Shown piece after piece: positions 59,401 through 64,000 of a DNA stretch of 64,000 bases. Position 1 is the stretch's first letter; each line of letters starts with the position of its first letter. A program made the position numbers and the translations under genes. Origin of the DNA: Phalacrocorax aristotelis (lineage: Eukaryota; Chordata; Aves; Suliformes; Phalacrocoracidae). Where the stretch lies: NCBI RefSeq assembly GCF_949628215.1, contig NC_134276.1:14163690-14227689 (forward strand), in the 5' to 3' direction. The notes under the pieces were generated by a model. It searched no databases, was not told where the DNA came from, and saw only the letters and a list, made by a program, of their open reading frames with translations.

Positions 59401-61991
59401 TATTTTTCCACAACACCGATAATAATTTGCAAAGAAATGCAGTCTATTCTAGATGTCTTGTGTTCATCTACTTTTTTCTGCTGGTGCTTCCCTTTAACAC
59501 TTTATATGTACATGGTAAATCCCAGCATCTGTATGTACTTCATAGCCATCTCCATCAGCCCATTTGTATGATCCCACCTTCAGAAAAAACTCATAATTTA
59601 TTTTAATTATTAAACAATTAATCAAGAGTGGAATTTATACTTGTACAGCAGATCTGTGGAACAAGATCACACAGGTTTCTTCAGACTCTTTATCCTGATT
59701 TCCAAGGAGGTTTTGCTGACAAAGAAAACCACATGAGAATCTTTGCTCTAAGGTCACAACAATTAAATACTTTTCAATAGTTCTATGACCGTTCCTTGTA
59801 TCCTCAAACAGAGGATTTTTAAAATTTTAGATTAATTTGTTAATTTTCCAGTGTTACAGCGGAAACACTGTAGTAAGGGAAGAAGGAACACGTTACACAG
59901 ACCAAGGAGAGATGGACCCTACAGAGCACTTACTATGGGAGTTTGGAAAGCCTGGGAGCCTTAGCTTCATTGCCTGTGAAACAGATATGATAGTTATCCA
60001 TCTTTCAAATCTCCAGTGACTACAGCTAGATAAAATTCATACTCAGGTTTGCATTACTGAGCCCAAGTTGGTCATGTTCAAATGCAGGTACAGTCACATC
60101 ACGGTCTTTCTCAATTATGCCTGGTGCAAAGCCTAGTGAGAAGCACACGAAGATGGACACCATGGGTGCCTGCCCTCATGATGCTCTTGCACTCATGCAG
60201 TTGCTCTGTAGCTCACTGAACTCAGTGGAAACATTCCCAATGAGTTCATTAGGCTTTCATTCAAGATATTAATGCCGAATGTTAGCATGTGCTGCATTGT
60301 GAACACTGGCACTAATGCTGCTTTCTATTCATGAATTCGTGTCGAGTGTTGCTTGCTTTGTCGAGGCAGTGCAGTATTTTGTGTACAGATCTGTTTTCTC
60401 AAAAGCAGCAGAGAAGTGATTGACAAAAGATGAGAATGTTCTTGCTAAAGGTGGTAAGCCTTTTTCAATATGTTGTGCACTATATTTGTTTTGAAATTTT
60501 ATTACATGGATTTCTGTGTTGACTCTATAGGGTTGAATTCACTATTTGAAAAATGAGCCATTAAAAAAAAATATGGCTTTTTTATATTTTTTCTGTCCTG
60601 TTGTATTTGATTTTGTATTTAACATTTGCAAGTGAATACTTCAACACTGTAAATCTTTCTAACTGAAATCTCGTGGTCTGAGATGTTTGCAGAGAAAGTA
60701 CCCCCGTGAGAAGACAAAAGGCAAATGAAAAATTTCAAATCTTATTAAATGAACTTTTTTTGTACTTAAAAATATCTTCTTTAGGTTTTCTTAATAACTA
60801 CTGAGGGATTTATTAGTTAAATGTAAATTTAAAAAGTTAAGGAAAAGAAAATATCACATTTCAGTATTTAAATAACAGCTCTTGCTTCCCAATTTACTTG
60901 TCATATCCAATAGAACTAAATCAGCATTGTATTTAAAACTTTAGATTTAGATTTTTTAAAAAGTGCGTTTAGGAAGAAGTTCTGAACAGGGTTGAATAAT
61001 TGTGTGTGTGTATGCATTTATATGCACATAGTGGTTCAGTATACATATAAATATAAAAACGTATTCTTATTTTTGCTTACAATGGCAGGGTCATGAATGT
61101 CATAGGATTGAGCTGGCATATCTTTAGAAGCATAATAAAGTGCATGTAAAGTTATTTTCAGAATACTCTCTTCAAGCCTTTCATTTTGCCCTAAGGGTTT
61201 TACAGTCAATGTCCAGCTACAGCTTATAATTCCTTAGATGTCAAACTGTTTATACCGGTTCATAGGTCAAATGGAAGATGACCTACACTGTTACAAGGAC
61301 CAGATGCTGAGATGAGTTCCACATAGGTAATTTCTGTTGAAGTCAGATGTATTTAGTTAGACACGCTGAATTTCAGAATCATGACTATGGGTCTGATATT
61401 TGGCCAAAACCCTAATTCAGTGTCTGAGACACCATCCTGATTAAGTCTTCCACTGATGTGATTCCTTGATTCAGAATTTCACATTGATGTTTAATTTAGC
61501 ATAGCGTTGGCCACTGGACATTAGTCATGCAACTTTAGAACATCTCTAATTTCTTCAAAGACTTCAATAAATCACAATTGCGGTTATATTTTCTCAGACT
61601 TTGAACTGAAAAATAAGTTATTGTCTCTTGAAAATATTTTGGATGACAGTAAAGGATTTGAGCATTCTTTTATTATTTTGCTTTCTTGACTAAAGCAGTA
61701 AGCATAACATTTCACAAACAGTAATGCTAAAGCTTTGAAGTCTTTTATTAGACCAAATTCTTTTATAAAAGAGAGAGCATGAAGTTGCTCATACTCAGAA
61801 ACATCTTTTCCTTTGTTATAAAATAATCAGCTATTTTCAATACTTCTATAATGTACCAGTGGCTTTTTAGTTACTGAAAATTTTAAGACTGCAGTATAAT
61901 CTGCCTTTCAAAATGTTCACTTTTTATAGCACATTCATTATTTGCCTTTACAAAGAGGAACAGAGATAATCACATAACTTACACCAAACGC

Positions 61992-62029
61992 GAAATATTT
62001 AACAAACTTAGAAATATTTAACAAAACTT
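61992..62029. repeat. 19-bp tandem duplication
   Basis: Units gaaatatttaacaaactta and gaaatatttaacaaaactt lie head to tail with only end differences. Confidence 0.8.
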
Positions 62030-64000
62030 GTCTTAATAGATAAATATTTCTGGGAGTTCAGCAGTACAGAATACTGTAAGAGAGAAATATATGTACAATT
62101 AGGAATTTTAATTTATCTATTTTTCCTGATAAAACACTGTGAGTTCTGGAGTCTAACTCAATTTAAATTGGGAACAGTAATTAAGAGAATCAGTTAAGGA
62201 AATCCACATGAAAATGCATGTACAGTCTGCAAAAAGCCTCTTAACAATATTAAAACCCTTCTTCCATTGCAAACTGTGCAGTAAAGCCCAACTCCACTGA
62301 TTTCAACTAAGGACTAAATACTGCAAAGGTCAACGTTATGAACAATTTTGAGGGAAACCAGCAGTTTTGTAATTCACAACTCTTCAACTGTGGACGATGC
62401 TCTCCACATGTACTGCTGTTTCAGTGTTGCAACCATACACACATGAATTAAACGAATACCACCAGTTGCTCAATGGTAGCAGTTTCACTTTAAATGTTCT
62501 AATACCTCATCCTATACTCTAGCTGTAGCATTTATGTATTTTTAATCATTGCAAATGATGATAAAAATAATAATAATAAAAAGAAACCAAAAAACCAAAG
62601 CAGGTAACATTTGTGGGAAGTCCCTTATTTGCCCATATTTAAGATTTGTCATTTTAAGTACTATCTGTGTATCTACTAGGCAATTATAGCCATCCTCAGC
62701 TGAGAATTTCATTTAATTTCAAATGCTTAACTCAATGTTTCTAAACAGTCCCTGTTATCCTCCTCTCCTTAAATCTGAGACAGCATTGCGAGCAGGAAAA
62801 AAACACCAGGTAGATGATAGTTCCCTTTCTAGATGGATTTTCTTCCTCTAGTAAGTTATTTGCATTGGCTGTTTTGCTTACAACTAACCTGATAAGACTC
62901 CAAAGACCAGATCTTAACTTTTCTGAAAGATAAAGATACTCAATTTTTTCATATAGTAAGAAGTAAAAGTTATGAGCTGTATGTTCAAGGACATTTATTG
63001 AGTGCTGTGTTGGAGAGCAGGCAACATCATTCAGTCTGATCTTCCCTTAGATGCTGAAGGCAGTGCTGAACAAATGTTATAAATGAAACTGCTAGTGAAT
63101 AAAGTTCATATTATATTAAAAATTAGACTGTCAGTGCTTAAAACTCCTTTCCTCAGCTTCTCCCAGTTTACTTTTTTTTCTAATTAGTTTGAGATGACAA
63201 ATATTTTAAAGTCTCTTAAGTGGCATGGTGACAAGTGTCTTTTCAAAGATTGGGTTAGGTAATCTAACGGTTTCCTCATTTCTTGACAGATACATGCGTA
63301 TTTTAATTGCTTACTTTGTGTCCTGTACATTGAAAGACTGTGAATCTCAGAAATAAAGTACTATGTAATGAATTAGCTCCAGTGATAACTACTCTTTTTA
63401 TTATACAGCAGAGTAAACACTCATTAATTTAAAACATGTAAATTGGAAATCTGAGAATCATATCACTAGCTGTAGTGGGACATATTCCTTCAGAGCGTGA
63501 TTACATCCATAATTCTTGAATATATAAGAATTGCTGTGAAGCAGAACAGTCAGACATTCCCAATAAAAGGCATCAACTGCTACCTCATTAAAGGAAGAAA
63601 TAGAATCTGAGGACATGGGAAGAATCTACAAGCCATCCCATTTCTAAGCTAAAACCTAAAATAGTTTGAGGATGATGCAAATAAAGGTTTGAAAGGTTAT
63701 TACTTCCTATGAAGATATAGCACACTCAGCATACTTTTGAAATGGTTGAGATATTACGACAAACCCCTATATAGTTTAAAACTAGTTGTAATTGGCCTCT
63801 GACAACCGGGCATGCTTTTAATTGAAGGTATATTTTAAGAAAGGAAAAAAAGACAACAGAAAAATGAAACCAGATTCAATATGTATGCAGTGAGAGTAAT
63901 GCATTTAAAGATATATCATTCCATTTTGCAGTTCTTTAGGTTTATTCCAGAGCTTATGCTTTGGTTATCAGTAGCTATCAGCATGTGTTCATGACGTAAG

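Larger units (their letters stand above)
39800..64000. other. Presumed first intron or intergenic sequence
   Basis: AT-rich DNA of 24 kb without any recognised CR1, LTR or coding exon. Simple tracts: CA repeat with C-run 54096-54112, polypurine run 55929-55979, 20-bp palindrome 56389-56408, T16 at 56998-57013, GT repeat at about 61001-61011, 19-bp tandem duplication 61992-62029, AAT repeat 62566-62580. One speculative microexon at 50550-50575. Open frames up to 121 codons (for example 53499-53864) have no recognisable protein character. Calling this an intron depends on the donor at 39800 and is inference. Confidence 0.45.

Noticed and set aside
1-64000. CRISPR arrays, bacterial operons, phage or plasmid systems
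   Set aside because: The window is vertebrate nuclear DNA. No regularly spaced repeats, operon-type gene packing or ribosome binding sites exist.

Overview
The window looks like bird nuclear DNA from an AT-rich, gene-poor stretch of a large chromosome. The evidence is CR1 LINE copies with the avian-type 3' tail (TTCTATGAT repeats), a decayed class III (ERVL-like) endogenous retrovirus and a matching solo LTR, very few SINE-like pieces, no bacterial-type gene organisation, and one vertebrate-type CpG island. The species cannot be named from the sequence.

Layout. Bases 1-1104 hold the 3' end of a CR1 whose 5' part lies outside the window. Bases about 1300-5940 hold a 5'-truncated ERVL-like provirus in the order gag, protease, reverse transcriptase, RNase H, integrase, short 3' leader, partial 3' LTR, with no env. 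Bases 5940-9655 are AT-rich with simple repeats. Bases 9655-11187 hold a second, longer CR1 fragment with most of the reverse transcriptase domain. Bases 11187-24490 are unique sequence with two small CR1 tails (18377-18573 plus, 21660-21752 minus). Bases 24496-25099 hold a solo LTR related to the provirus LTR, with a near-match 5-bp target duplication. From 25100 to the right edge I recognise no CR1 or ERV at all.

The only convincing host gene signal is at about 38530-39800. It is a strong CpG island with a GC box inside a 30-bp tandem duplication, a TATA box at 38953 and a good splice donor at 39799/39800. I read this as the promoter and non-coding (or mainly non-coding) first exon of a plus-strand gene with a long first intron running to the right. 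I cannot name the gene, and I found no confident coding exon. One 26-bp microexon candidate at 50550-50575 is offered as speculation.

Nothing here amounts to a new molecular system. The items most worth a second look are the CpG-island promoter with its odd 5' leader (an internal AT-rich block, an A23 tract and a 66-codon upstream ORF), the repeat-free right-hand 39 kb, the mosaic relation between the two LTRs, and the pattern of decay in the provirus: most stops are TGA, and the catalytic Asp and Glu positions of integrase appear lost while the protease, RT and RNase H motifs survive.
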